Assembly: GCF_963678635.1 (NCBI RefSeq)
Contig: NC_087062.1
Coordinates: 66,449,415-66,513,414 of the forward strand
Direction: 5' to 3'
DNA: 64,000 bases
DNA from: Symsagittifera roscoffensis
Lineage: Eukaryota > Xenacoelomorpha > Acoela > Convolutidae
Below, piece by piece: positions 29,281 to 41,641 of this stretch. A program made the translations under genes and the position numbers. Below the pieces are notes generated by a model that did not search any database, was not told the DNA's origin, and saw only the letters and a list, made by a program, of their open reading frames with translations. How positions within the stretch are numbered: the first letter of the stretch is position 1; every line of letters starts with the position of its first letter.

Positions 29281-32010
29281 ATGGTCAACACAAGAAGTTC
29301 AAAAGAGAACAAGACAAAAGAGGGCGCTGAGGGGAAACAAACGGAACCCGCCATTGAGATTGACCTAGAAACACCAGACCAGAGTGTTGATGAGGTGGAG
29401 AAGAAGACAACGTAGTCGACACCGATGCCGAATGCAGAGGAACAAAATCAAAAGTCGATGGAATTCTCACCGATAGACACTGTGGAGGACAACACGCCAG
29501 AAACAGTAAAGGATGAGTCTCAAGCAAAAAGAACGTCATTCACAGAGAGGATAGCGATGATGGTTGGAACGAAGTCGAGAAACGTAGTGGCGGAAGAACC
29601 GAATGCCGAGAAAGGCAAAACATTTGGAACAGTTTCCACGATAACAACAGAGGCCGACCAAGACCATGACCAGGTTAAACAGGGGGCAGCAGCCAGCAAT
29701 AGGGCAACAGCTGACCATAAACTCCTCTTGAACTGGGCAATTTGATGGCGAAGCTAGATCAGATCGACAAGAAACTAAAGCACAGCGAGGAGGATAGAGA
29801 GGTGATAAAGAAAGAATTAAGATACAACAAACACGAGTACCTGGACAATTATTTCAATCTGGCGAGGGCGACAGAGGAAAAGCTTCAGCAGATGTCAGAC
29901 AAGGTAGAGGCCACTGACGGAGAGCGAGATAAGAACATCAAAAAAGACATGCAAGAAATGTAGCAACGGTATGACGCTGTGAACAGCCAGTTGGGGAGTC
30001 TGGAAACGAGAATGGACACAATGAGAAGGAACCAGGCTGAGAGTTCATGTGCCATACAGGCAAAACTAGATGCCATCTTGAGAAACTCTACATCACAAGA
30101 CAGGCCGGTAGCGGATCGAACGCAAGGTAACAGAATTGATTTCGTGGAACCACAAAGGAACAAACGGGAGTCAACACCGTTTTCATTACCCCGGGATGCG
30201 GCGAGCACAGCACCGGGGGGGGGCAAGACAATTATGAACAGTGGAACCGCAAATACGACGAGTGGCCCAGGTGATTCCACGACCTACAATAACGTGGGAC
30301 CGGACACCATGACATGGGCGAGCACCTGGGAGATGATGAACAGGACACTGGAGGCCTTCGCCACGAGGAACACTGACTCGAGCGAAAGGGGAGGTGGCAA
30401 ATTCAGGAAAACGTTCAAAAAGCCGAAAGAATTCAAAGATGATTCAGACGCATGCATTGATACTTGGGTAGAAGTCTTGAGATTACATTTGGAACAAGAC
30501 AACTTGAACGATGAGAGACAAGCCTGCACAGCGATACTCAGCAACTTAGAAGGCACGGCGTTAAAATGCGTAGTTGCAAAGAAGGAAGAGGAGCGTGACA
30601 CTGCGGACAAAATCTTCGAGATATTGTCGAATCGATTCGGGTCAGGCATGAAGGGTCACCAAGCGATGATGCGATTTGAAAAGAGAAGGCAAAGGGACGA
30701 TGAATCAATTGATCGGTTCCTGGATGATCTTGAGAGCTTGAGACGAAGGAGTGATCCTGAGGAGTCAACAAACAGAAGGAACTTCAGCATCGCCTCAAAG
30801 TTCATTGATGGGGTGAAAAGTGACGATTTGAGAACAATGTTAGCAACGTACTATACACTGTCGAAAGATAGCGCACCGACTCCAGAAGAGATGAGACAGA
30901 AGTCAAGAGAGTATATGCTAATGAAACCCAGGAAATACTCATGTTCGGATAACAGGAATATGCAAGGGGGGAGTCAACCACAAAGGTCGTCATGGTATAA
31001 GCCTAGAGATGACATGGACAAACGTAGATCATGTGCAAACTGTGGGTCAGCTGATCATCACGTGGCGGATTGCACAACATACAAGCAGGGCATGAAGAGT
31101 TTGGGATATGCACCTGATGAGGAAGATATGAGCCAGATGGAGGAACACGAATTCTATAGTGGCTTGATCATCAAAATAGGTGCAAGATGCTTCTTCTGCA
31201 ACCAAGAGGGGCACTTCAGGATGGACTGTCCGTTGTTCTGGGAGGCAGTCAAGAACCAGAGTCACCCCAAACACAAGTTGGCGTTAGCAGCGGTGCAGAA
31301 CCAGAGAAATGGACAAGGTGAATTTGAAACGAAAAACTTAGAAACACCAAGTGCGGAACTGCCAACGAAAACAGTGAAAGCTGTTACGCAAATTAATAGT
31401 GCAATAGAAGCCACGGCCAGGAACGCCCTAGAAATAAATTATGAGAAAGCGGCGGCGGAAGCTATCAATAAAGTGAAACAGGACCTGGCGGCGAAAGAAA
31501 TAGAACAACGGCTAAAGCAAGAGATCGAAAGACAGAAAATGAACGAGGCATTAGGTTGCTCGCAGTCAATACCAGAGGCTGTAGCGGGGTCGACAAAAAG
31601 TGGAAACTGCAACACTGTAAAATTGGTGACGGGGAAACCATTCGGCATAACGAAGATCGGAGCCAGAATAATGTCAATAATCACCGTGGGCGGCCATGAG
31701 GTAACGAGAAACTTGAGCGAACCCAGCGACCAGACAATAATGCACATTGATGTGTACGCAGATTACTTGAGTGGTATAAGCCCACAAACGACTTCTAGAG
31801 CATTGAGGGCACTACTCACAAGAGGGGGTAGCAAGTCAGTCCGAGTTGATAACAGGTACACAGAAGCTTATGGTCCACATGAGGTGATGCTAAATATAGA
31901 TGGGATCAACATCTACACGAAAACAATGATAACATGTGATGAAGATCTAGTAGGGCAGATCTACGTAGGAAAAGAAGAGTTGAAAGTGAGATCGATTGGA
32001 CACTGCGCCA
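29281..32010 (+). pseudogene. Element 2 gag and protease start, copy C
   Basis: As copy B, with ATG at 29281, TAG at 29413-29415 and 29961-29963, and a frame change near 29742. From 29979 the frame is intact through the capsid region, both knuckles and the pre-protease segment, because the G run at about 30813 is one base shorter than in copy B. The two TAG codons are shared with copy B and predate the duplication. The frame runs on into the minisatellite, which would give a Gag with a long Ser-Leu-Gly-Thr-Gly tail if translated. Confidence 0.9.
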
Positions 32011-32053
32011 TTACTAGAGCTCAAGTGGTGGTACAATGTACAGTGGTTCAAAG

Positions 32054-33099
32054 CAGTCTTGGGACAGGCAGTCTTGGGACAGGCAGTCTTGATACAGGCA
32101 GTCTTGGGACAGGCAGTCTTGGGACAGGCAGTCTTGTGACAGGCAGTCTTGGGACAGGAAGTCTTGGGACAGGCAATCTTGGGACAGGCAGTCTTGGGAC
32201 AGGCAGTCTTGGGACAGGTAGTCTTGGGACAGGCAGTCTTGGGACAGGCAGTCTTGGAACAGGCAGTCTTGGGACAGGCAGTCTTGGGACAGGCAGTCTT
32301 GGGACAGGCAGTCTTGGGACAGGAAGTCTTGGGACAGGCAATCTTGGGACAGGCAGTCTTGGGACAGGCAGTCTTGGGACAGGTAGTCTTGGGACAGGCA
32401 GTCTTGGGACAGGCAGTCTTGGGACAGGCAGTCTTGGGACAGGCAGTCTTGGGACAGGCAGTCTTGGGACAGGCAGTCTTGGGACAGGCAGTCTTGGGAT
32501 AGGCAGTCTTGGGACAGGCAGTCTTGGGACAAGCAGTCTTGGGACAGGCAGTCTTGGGACAGGCAGTCTTGGGGCAGGCAGTCTTGGGACAGGCAGTCTT
32601 GGGACAGGCAGTCTTGGGACAGGCAGTCTTGGGACAAGCAGTCTTGGGACAGGCAGTCTTGGGACAGGCACTCTTGGGACAGGCAGTCTTGGGACAGGCA
32701 GTCTTGGGACAGGCAGTCTTGGGACAGGCAGTCTTGGGACAGGCAGTCTTGGGACAGGCAGTCCTGGGAAAAGCAGTCTTGGGACAGGCAGTCTTAGGAC
32801 AGACAGTCTTGGGACAGGCAGTCTTGGGACAGGCATTCTTGGGACAGGCAGTCTTGGGACAGGCAGTCTTGGGACAGGCAATCTTGGGACAGGCAGTCTT
32901 GGGACAGGCAGTCTTGGGACAGGCAGTCTTGGGACAGGCAGTCTTGGGACAGGCAGTCTTGGGACAAGCAGTATTGGGACAGGCAGTCTTGCGACAGGCA
33001 GTCTTGGGACAGGCAGTCTTGGGACAGGCAGTCTTGGGACAGGCAGTCTTGGGACAAGCAGTCTTGGGACAGGCAGTCTTGGGACAGGCAGTCTTGGGC
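32054..33099. repeat. 15-bp minisatellite, array C (about 70 copies), inside the protease gene
   Basis: The array replaces the part of the protease that in element 1 lies between about 4280 and 4560, including the DTG active site. It rejoins the coding sequence at GGGCAGTGGTAGAAAACC, which corresponds to the VVENLDES segment, but in another frame. Confidence 0.95.
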
Positions 33100-33721
33100 A
33101 GTGGTAGAAAACCTAGATGAGTCTGACCAATTCATTTTAGGCAGAGACTTCATCAGGAACTTCGATGTAACGATTGATCTAAACAACGCAATGTTCAGGA
33201 TACGGAACCCGGATAGGAGGTACGCAATTAAACCGGTAAACTTAATAATTGCGAATGAGAACAAAGCACCGGTATTCTTGAGTAGGAGGGTGAGGCTAAA
33301 GGCGATCGAAGCGGCGATCGTAAGCTTGCGAATGAAAAATTACAATGAACTAAGTGACAACAAGCAGGTATGCATAGTCCCAAATCCAAATATTCAAAGT
33401 GCTGCTGTTTTAGGAAGATCCTTCTCGATAACGAAGAGCGGTCTCTGCGTCAGTGTCTTGTTGAATACTCTTGACATACCAATCACGATACAGAGGGGGA
33501 GGAAGCTGGGATATGCTTTACCCGTAAAAACTCGATATGAAATGACTGAAAACCAAAAACAAAATGAAGTTGTTGATTGTCCCAATCATAGGGACAAAAT
33601 TTGTATCTTGAGACGATTGAAGAAAATAAAAGGTTCATCAGGTCTTGTGAAATCACCTAAGTCAGAGACAGACGATAGGCTATCGAGCTGTTCGAATTTT
33701 CCGGAACGGCCCACAAGATGA
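33100..33721 (+). pseudogene. Element 2 protease C-terminus and spacer to RT
   Basis: The frame begins in the VENLDESDQFILGRD region, matching the C-terminal half of the element 1 protease, and continues through the spacer to RT. It ends at a TGA in a sequence where element 1 reads on. A one-base gain near 33713 moves the frame to the next entry. Without the DTG part this protease cannot be active. Confidence 0.88.
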
Positions 33722-33722
33722 A

Positions 33723-35360
33723 ATGCAGAGTGATAAACCGGTCCTACCGGAAATTGAACATTTAAGAGGCAAGATAACGGACGAACAGCTCGAAGCCATC
33801 AAGGGCGTTTTAAAACGGAACGAGGAAGTTGTTTCGAGACATAAGGCAGACATCGGGTGTTGTAATTTTGTTGAGCATGAAATAGAACTTGAGGAGAATG
33901 CGGTACCGCAGAGGGAGGGGGCGAGGCGTATGACCCCACACAAATCGGATGCGTGTAGAAAAGAGATCGAAACGCTACTAGAGTATGATATGATAGAACC
34001 ATCCAAATCACCGTGGGCGTGTGGAGTAGTGATGGCCAAAAAGAAAGGCGACCAATTGAGGTTTTATTGTGACTTTCGATACCTGAACTCCGTCACGGTG
34101 AAGGATGCCTATCCCATACCTAGGATTGATGAGAGCCTCTCGAAGTTAGGTGATGCAAAGTTTTTTACGACTCTTGATTTAGGTTCGGGCTTCTGGCAAG
34201 TTCCGCTCAGGAAGCAGGACAGGGACAAGACAGGGTTCGCCTGCGAGTTGGGTCTGTTTCAATGGAAACGGATGCCGTTTGGTCTTTGCAATGCCACCGC
34301 CACATTTCAGCGGTTGATGGCACACGCGCTGATAGGTGTGACGGAGAAGTACGGCAATCTGGTTATGTGCTATGTGGATGACGTGGTAATAGCGACGCCC
34401 ACACTAGAAGACCACATTGAGAGACTTGACGAGGTGTTTGCGTGTATGAAGAGGTCGGGGCTAAAGTGTAAACCGTCAAAGTGCGAGATACTCAAGGATT
34501 CAATAAAATACTTGGGCAGAATGGTGGACAGGAATGGCATCAGACCGGATCCAGATGCAGTGGAAGCTGTTCTAACTTGGAAATCGCCAAAAATGGAACC
34601 TCAGTTGATGAGCTTCCTGGGTTTTGCGAACTACTACAGGGAATTCATCAAGGGATATGCGGACAAGGTATACCCGATGCAACAGCTAATGAGACACAAA
34701 GGCAAGAAGTTCACGTGGAACAACGCAGCAGAAGAATTATTCCAGAGAATAAAGAAAAAATTGTGCGAGGCACAAGTACTAGGGATGCCAACAGAGAAAG
34801 GGATGTACTTGCTGGACACGGATGCGTCGGTAGTAGCGATTTCAGGAATTCTACATCAGGAACAAGAATGGAACGGGAAAACAGTCTTGAGACCAATAGC
34901 GTACGGGAGCAAAGTCTTAAGTGACACGGAAATGAAGTACGGGGCACCGAAAGCAGAGATGTTCGCGGTGGTTACCTTTGTCGAGAAATATAGAGCATAC
35001 CTAGGCAGCGAGCCATTCAAGCTGCGAGTTGACAACAGGGCACTAAGCTGGCTGAAGACGTACTCAATGGACCAAAGTTACATTGGGAGGTGGATAGTTC
35101 GCCTGGATGGGTACAACATGATAATTGAGCATAGATCACGAGACAAACATCAAAACCCTGACAGCTTGAGTAAGAAGACGGAGTTCTACGAGACACAAGA
35201 ACAGAGGGAGGCAGATAGACCTGAAATCAAGGATGATTTCTCCTTCATGGATAAGGAAACGTACGACAGTCTTCCACTCACGAGATGGCTAGACAAATCA
35301 GGCAAACCAATAGAAGATCAACCGAATTACCCAAAGAATCTCCGGAGAAAACAGTCTTGA
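33723..35360 (+). pseudogene. Element 2 reverse transcriptase and RNase H
   Basis: RT is intact over its length, with LDLGSGFWQVPL, PFGLCNATATFQ and YVDD at 34371-34382. RNase H has LDTDASVVAIS and LRVDNRAL. Most differences from element 1 at DNA level look synonymous, which suggests long purifying selection before inactivation. The frame leaves the true sequence near 35331, where one base is missing relative to element 1. Confidence 0.9.
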
Positions 35361-37593
35361 AGAAGAACCGAGGGATGCCGATAGGGATAATACTCAAGTC
35401 AAAGGTTGTGAGGGAGACGCTCAAGGCAAACGGCTATGATCTGAACCAGGTAGAAACGGGAGATGCACAAATAGATGATGACTTAATGAGGTTACTCGAG
35501 AAACTAGCAGATGACAAACCCGTGATCCAAGAAAAGGGTAAGGAGGACCCGGAGGTCACAATACTGCAAGTTAGTGATAAGAACACCTCGAAGGTGACTG
35601 ACCCTGATGGGAAAGAAGTCGTGCAGTCACTGGTGGAAAAAATCCCTGACGACATACTTGAACAGACTCGAGTTAGGAAAAAGAAAGTGGCGTTCAAGGA
35701 AGAAGCTGAATACCTGGGACTAGGTCAAGAGTCCGGGGAGTGGTCCACGTCCACGGAGGAAGAGGACACTGAAGAAGGAAATTTGTCCGGGGAGTGTGAA
35801 CTATGGGATGAGGACTCGAATGACAGCAGCGACAATCAGGATAGTCTATGCATGATATTGGCGGAAGAGAAGATTAGACACCGCGACAGGGAATTACAAA
35901 CAGATCCATCCTCAGGAACGTACAATTTGGACGTACAAGAAGTACGAGGAGGTGAAGAACTTGAAAGAATTGCAGTTTCGAGGAAACCATTCAGGGAACT
36001 ATCATGCAACTCAAATGTCAGAACAAATCTGGTGCCAGAAGATGATATGAAGATCGTGAAGAGGATAAAATGCGTGAAGCTGAATGATGACATCCACAAC
36101 CCTGGGGAAATGAATGGACAGATCATGGCACTAAAGGAAAATGTCAAGGCGAGATATAGGCTGTCGGACCTGACAAGAGCCCAAAAAAATGACAAGATGA
36201 CAAGTAACCTCTCCAAATGGATCCGGACGGGGTCCAAGGAGAAAGGGGAACTCGAAGAAGACAGCTACAAGATCTTGAGCCAGTTCTACAAAGAGAAGAA
36301 AGATGTACTCTATCACACAGCTGACGGGGTGGTAGCGTGCAAGAGAAAAGAGGAGAAGAAAATATTACACAAGCACAACCTCATCATATTACCACAATTG
36401 TATCAGACAGAGGTGTTATTCAGATCGCACGACCAGATGGGGCCCCAGGGGATAGACAAGGTGCAACAAAGAATACTTCACAGGTTTGATTGGCCAGGAT
36501 TGAGGAAAGCTTGCGAGAGATGGGTGAATGCATGCCTGGCATGCCTGCAAGTAAAAGACCCAAGGAAGATGAAATTCCCACTCAAGTCTGTTGAAAGCTC
36601 AGAAATTTATGAAGTGGTACAGATAGACCATCAAAAGATCTGCATGACGGAGTCGGGATTTAACCAGATACTGGTTATAATAGACCACTTCACAAAGTTG
36701 GCTGAAGCGGTGCCGTGTCAAACAGCCTCGGCAGAGGAGACTTGTGACAACCTGATAACTCATTGGATATCCAGGTATGGTTGTCCAACGACTTTTCAGT
36801 CAGACAACGGCAAGGCCTTTGTGGGGGATTCGACCAAAGAATTAATGAAGAGGTCACACATTGCTCAAGCACACTCAACGACTTACCATCCTCAGACCAA
36901 TGGGCTGGTAGAGAGACAGAATAGAACGTTGGTGAACATGCTGAGGGTATACTGCTCAAGATACATGACAGACTGGGATAAATATCTGCCGCAAGTCGTA
37001 GGGGCGTACAACAGTAGGCAACACTCAACAACGGGCATCAGTCCTTTCATGATGTTGACGGGCAGGGAGAGAGCAAAGCCCCTGACATTCTTTTGCCCGG
37101 AATACGAAGGGAAGAGGACGTCGCCTCAAGCTTACGTGAAAGAAGCGATCAGGAGACAGCAGGAACTAAACGAGCTATGCAGGAGGAACACCGCGCAAGC
37201 ACAAATGAGACAGCGCAAGAATTTTGATGAAAAGATATTACAGGCGAAGCCATATGAGGTGCGCCAGTACGTGTGGGTTTTCCAGAATGTCATACCGCCC
37301 AAAGGGACAAAGAAACTACTCAAGAAATGGAGAGGACCATTCATGATAACGGAAGAACGTCAACAAGGACGGTTCTACCGCTTGAGTACTGGGCGAGCAG
37401 CACATTATGAAAATCTGAAGCCTCATGTTCCATCCCCAGAGGACTGGTGTATACCAAAGGACATGGAGGGACTTGAGTACCTACTGGTGGAGCCAGCATG
37501 TGAAGTGAATGAAAGAGGCACCAGAGAGAAAAATGATGGCAATGAGAACTTGAGCTTGGATGACAATGAAAAAATAGAAGCGGACTCCTAAGC
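35285..37593 (+). pseudogene. Element 2 linker and integrase
   Basis: An acidic linker (about 35340-36350) carries two SGE motifs encoded by the recurring 10-mer. Integrase follows. Its zinc-binding N-domain has SHDQMGPQG, where element 1 has SHDQMGHQG, so one zinc-ligand histidine is lost. The catalytic residues are at 36626, 36803 and 36911, with the normal D-D-35-E spacing, and the GPF motif is near 37335. The integrase core to C-terminus junction is uninterrupted here, in contrast to element 1. The frame closes at TAA 37589-37591, which stands in place of a sense codon. Confidence 0.9.
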
Positions 37594-38090
37594 GGAACCT
37601 TTTGTGGAAGAAGACTGGAACGATCCGGAGCAAGGTGAGGTGCCGAAGTGGACAGAACCAGACTTATCAATACCAGCGAGGACAAGGAGTGGCAATCGCA
37701 AACTGACAGGCATGAGGTACAAGAGACGATTTCCTGATTGATAAGATACAGCCCGATGACCTAAGCAAAGAGCTACTAAGTGTGGGCGAACTGGCAGCTG
37801 ATGATGAATGGCAAATCATCAATGATAATGAACACTACCCACAGGAAGACCACTCGACACCAGAGCGGGAGACGGATTTGGAACAGAGCGAGATAGAGAG
37901 GAGGGAGAATACGAACTTGAGGATATTAGAATGGATGCGCGATGTCAAGAACGGAAGCGACGAAGGACAAAGCATACAACAAGTTGACATATCAGCGGGA
38001 AAGAACATGAAAACGGAAAATCCCCTCTTCGGCTGGACGGCAACAGACAGGCCGCTCGACATTCCGCCAGACAATTAAGACCCAGCATCA
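37594..38090 (+). pseudogene. Element 2 post-integrase acidic linker, broken
   Basis: Matches to element 1 (EEDWDCPEQ here as EEDWNDPEQ; NLRILEWMRD against NLRVLEWLHD) run through two frames. An in-frame TAA lies at 38076-38078, just before the conserved block. Without the stops it would link integrase to the macro-like domain. Confidence 0.75.
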
Positions 38091-38741
38091 TTGACGGGGA
38101 CCTCGATAAATATTTTTGTCCGGGGAGTGGGGGTAGGACTTACCCACACCGAAAATTTAATGATAAAGAAACTCAGGGAAGTGAGAGAAACGAATGGACT
38201 GGAACTGGATGGGGAGGAGGCTGAGCCTACCATAGGACAGAATTTCAAAACGAAGTTTGAAATACCAAACGAATACTCGGAAAACATCCTGATAACGGAT
38301 AGTGACTTCATTTTGTCAGACAGGACTAGCGCAATCTGTATCACGGCGGACATGAGTTTCAAATCAAGACTGGAGGCCGACTTCAAGAGAGAGTACCAGA
38401 ACGTGGAGTTTCTGTTTAGACAGAGACCGGGGCTGGGAGGAATGGCTACGCTTCCACCATCAGTAGCACAAGTCCCAGGCAAATACCTGTGCTTCCTAGT
38501 GACGAGGGTCAATGACAGGAACACGGTCGATCCTGAACACGTGATGTTGGCACTAACAAGACTACGAGACTTCATGATTCATGATTGAAAGAAGGATAAC
38601 GGAGGTCTCAATGCGGGTCTATGACCCAAACATGGGCAAGTTGAGCCCAAGGGAATTATACGCTATCCTACACGTGGTTTTCGCGGAAACAGAGATAATG
38701 GTACATCTGCAAGTAAAGAAATACTACCTGAGCATCGCCTG
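38091..38741 (+). pseudogene. Element 2 conserved linker and macro-like domain
   Basis: IFVRGVGVGLTHTEN is followed without interruption by the macro-like domain (ITADMSFKSRLEADFKREY, GLGGMATLPP, LVTRVND). This shows that the two are one protein. The frame stops at 38588 because of a short tandem duplication (CATGATT twice, 38573-38586). The rest of the domain (VYDPNMGKLSPREL, VVFAETEIMVHL) continues in another frame to TGA at about 38740. Confidence 0.75.
38092..38152 (+). promoter_or_regulatory. Nucleotide-conserved block, element 2 copy
   Basis: ACGGGGACCTCGAT, a T-run, TGTCCGGGGAG (38117-38127), GTGGGGGTAGGACTTACCCA. It matches 9911-9976 of element 1 far better than the surrounding coding DNA does. 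Confidence 0.55.
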
Positions 38742-39251
38742 AGTCGGGTACATGGGGGTCTCGAGTTGGGTATGAAGGGATCTCAAGTTGGGTATTGGGG
38801 CACGGCACAGGTAAAAGGATCTTAAAACGCGATTGGCATGACAATTAAATTTTAAATGATTGATGGTGCTAAAACATAAAATGAATCTGCATGCTTTTAG
38901 AAAACTTCCAATTGAACTATTTTAGTAGAACGAAAAGGATAAAATTTTAACTATAGTGGCAGGGGGGTTTTAGGTTAGGAACATAGCATGTTAGTCTAAA
39001 GGTTAAATGTTATTTTCAGATTGATTTGGTAAAGTCAAATTGAACAGCCAACTACACTCAATTGAAAGAAAAGAAGTTCTTGAACGAACACACAAGTTGA
39101 ATAACGCTTCAAGAAGTTAATTCTCAAGTACTCAAGTTGGTACGCTAACACTCAAGTTAGTAAGGCAGTTCTCAAGTTGGTAAGGTAGTTCTCAAGTTGC
39201 AAGGTAATTCACAAGTTAGTTAATACTCAAGATCATCTAGAAATTATAGAA
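38742..39251 (+). other. Spacer/leader before the second module of element 2, with CTCAAGTTGGTA repeats
   Basis: No gene. GTTTTAGGTTAGG (38968-38980) matches the element 1 spacer. From about 39121 to 39232 a motif of the type CTCAAGTTGGTAAGGTAGTT recurs about six times in varied form, directly upstream of the ATG at 39252. A role in translation or transcription of the downstream frame is possible but unproven. Confidence 0.5.
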
Positions 39252-40073
39252 ATGGCAGATCGATTCTGGAAGTCCATGCCGTCGGCTCTGAAAAGGCCCA
39301 CATTTGATGAGCTATACAGACGCCTGAGGGATCTGGATTACACCCAAATGGATGAGAGAATGGCGGTGATGCTGAACGCCATCCTCCAATTGGAAGAACA
39401 GGGCGAATGCCGGGAGTCTGCAACAGAAGCGGTTCTAATGGTCGGCTACACCACTGATGGAATATCCAACCAAGAGCAAACCAGATGGTTGTCCTGGAAT
39501 GTGGATGGAGAAATAAGGGGATTCGACTTGTCAAGGAACCCTGGCTTGGGCAACAACACCGAGTATGGCGCAGGGGAGTTCCCACTACCGATCAGACCAT
39601 CAGCAAGATCTACGGGCCAGAGCACGAGTAAGATGCCATCGATGACGCGAGCGCAACAAACGGGAGATGCGTTTCCGGACCTCAGTACTCTGAAGAGAGA
39701 ACTTGAGAGGACTCAGCGGGAGAGGAACAAAGCGAACCTCGACCGGGATCAAGCGAAGCTTGAGAGAGATCAGGCAAATCTGGAGAAAGATCAAGCGGTC
39801 GTCGAAAAGGACCAAGCGCGGATGGAACTTGATATGCTGCAGGCCGAGCATCTACAAGAACAAAGGGTGCGAGAGAATGCCGCGAATTGTGAACAGCTGA
39901 AGTCAGACTTGAGAGAATCCAGCATCGACAACGCGAGCTCGATATGCAGAAGGGAGCCAGGCCCAAGGAGCGAATGGCTACCGGCTCAAGGCCAGAGTCG
40001 CGTATGGAGGTGGACGAAGCTCCCAGATCGAAGGGACGATTTAACCTTGACCGCGCGGCTCAGGAGCATATGA
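39252..40073 (+). pseudogene. Element 2 second module: N-terminal domain and coiled coil
   Basis: The ATG at 39252 begins MADRFWKSMP. The N-terminal domain matches 10987-11259. It passes in frame through EFPLPIRP (element 1: EMPLPVQP) into a strongly heptad-like coiled coil rich in RDQAKLE-type repeats (about 39690-39900). The frame is lost near 39945. It shows the intact arrangement that element 1 has lost. Confidence 0.8.
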
Positions 40074-41641
40074 ATGAGGGGTTGGAGGTATGGATGCCAA
40101 CTGAGTCAACGTCCTCCCTGCGTGGCCTAGAGACACAAACGATACGTCCATTGATGGACGTCGCACTGCCTGGGTATACCCCAAGTTCAACCCCGAGCGG
40201 TAGTCAGGTGAGCGACAGCTCGTCACGTCTGAAAGAATTGAACGAGAGGCTACAACTAAGGAATCGTGAGAGCCCGGCAAGAGTGCAGTTACCCCCGACG
40301 TGGAGGGAACAACCTATCAGGAGTGTGGTAATCTCAATCTACAAAAAAAACACGGAAGGCAGATACCACAGGCACATTCGCATGGATTGGAGCACGGCAC
40401 AAAGAGTCAGGAGGGATTGCTTCCATGACGCGGCTTGGGTGGAATACCTCACGCAGCCACGTGTGCCAGAGGGGGCGGTCCACCTAATTGTAGGGGACAG
40501 CCTGCTGCGGGTGCTGACCCGGATTCAATCACATTGGCAAACGGGGATCTTGAGTTTCGCTGGAGCTGCGACGCCACAGATGTTGGCAACACTTGGGATG
40601 GCAAGAGTGTACACGGTGACTCTAATGATCGGGACGAATGACGTGCCCAGGGGGGAGTCCAGGAAGGTAATGAAGCTACATGACAAGATGATCTGCATCC
40701 TTGAGGAATTGCGGATTCAAATGGATCCTGCCATTCTCACGGTGTGTACCATTCCCTACAACATGAAGGCGGACCAACATGCGATGGCAATGAACACGAC
40801 GGTGCGAAACCTGAACGAAATAATCAGGCATATACATCAAAGGAGTGTCCTTCCCGTTGGATTACTGGACGTAGCCGAGCAGATGGAGCGATCTGTTTTC
40901 CCCGACGATGCATCCTCAGACGGGATCCATTTTGACAGGCCTAGGGGAGTGGAATGGTTGAATGATGTCTTCCAAAGGCACATAAGCGCGTTGGAGGCAG
41001 AATTGCTGGAGACGGCCCAATTAACATTCGGGCCACCTCCAAATCCGCCTTTCTTTAACTCAAGAACCTTATCCAGTCGCCGGGGAGCGACGACCGATTC
41101 TAGAGACAGCTCGAGGAGCAGCCGGACCAGATTACCAGGTGCCGCACCCATGGAGGCCGAGGAAGCAACGTCATCAACACCTCAGAGTTCGGTAGTATCC
41201 TCGGTGGTAGTGGTGGAGAACAAGAGGGTGGAGAGACCGGCGGAGACCAGTCGGTCGAGATATCTGGAGAAGGTAAAGGAGCTGGACTTGGAAGATCTGG
41301 AGTGCAGGCAAGAGTTGGCAGAAACTTTGGGTCTCGAGCGAGTGTCACATGAAGACTTGGGTAGACACCAGTGCGTGGACTGGTTGAAGGCTCACGAGAC
41401 GCATTTCTCAAGCGCGAAAATCATGGAGACGGCGGATCTGACTGGGATTCCCACGAAATCGGTCATGGGACCCATCAATTACAGGCTTCTCAAGTTGCTG
41501 GGGATTCCGGGACTCATAGTGGAGCCCCCCAAACATCGAACGAGCATTGCCAGAATTAGGTTGGCAACTCCAGCACAGTTGAGGGTGGTGGAACAAACTG
41601 TTGAACCCAAGGGAAATGGAACTGCCGGATGCCGCTTATGA
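39944..41641 (+). pseudogene. Element 2 second module: SGNH hydrolase domain
   Basis: All SGNH signatures are present. GDSL has the nucleophile codon at 40499, GTND has Asn at 40637, and DGIH has Asp at 40919 and His at 40928. Spacing agrees with element 1 although most other residues differ. Conservation of the catalytic set in a diverged copy argues that the enzyme activity mattered. Pro/Ser-rich sequence follows, then the LEDLECRQELAE region. The frame is lost near 41610. Confidence 0.88.

Larger units (their letters stand above)
28941..33099. repeat. Segmental tandem duplication, copy C
   Basis: This is a near-identical head-to-tail copy of 24418-28940, but its minisatellite ends by rejoining the protease gene instead of running into the degenerate tail. 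It is therefore the copy continuous with the rest of element 2. Confidence 0.9.
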
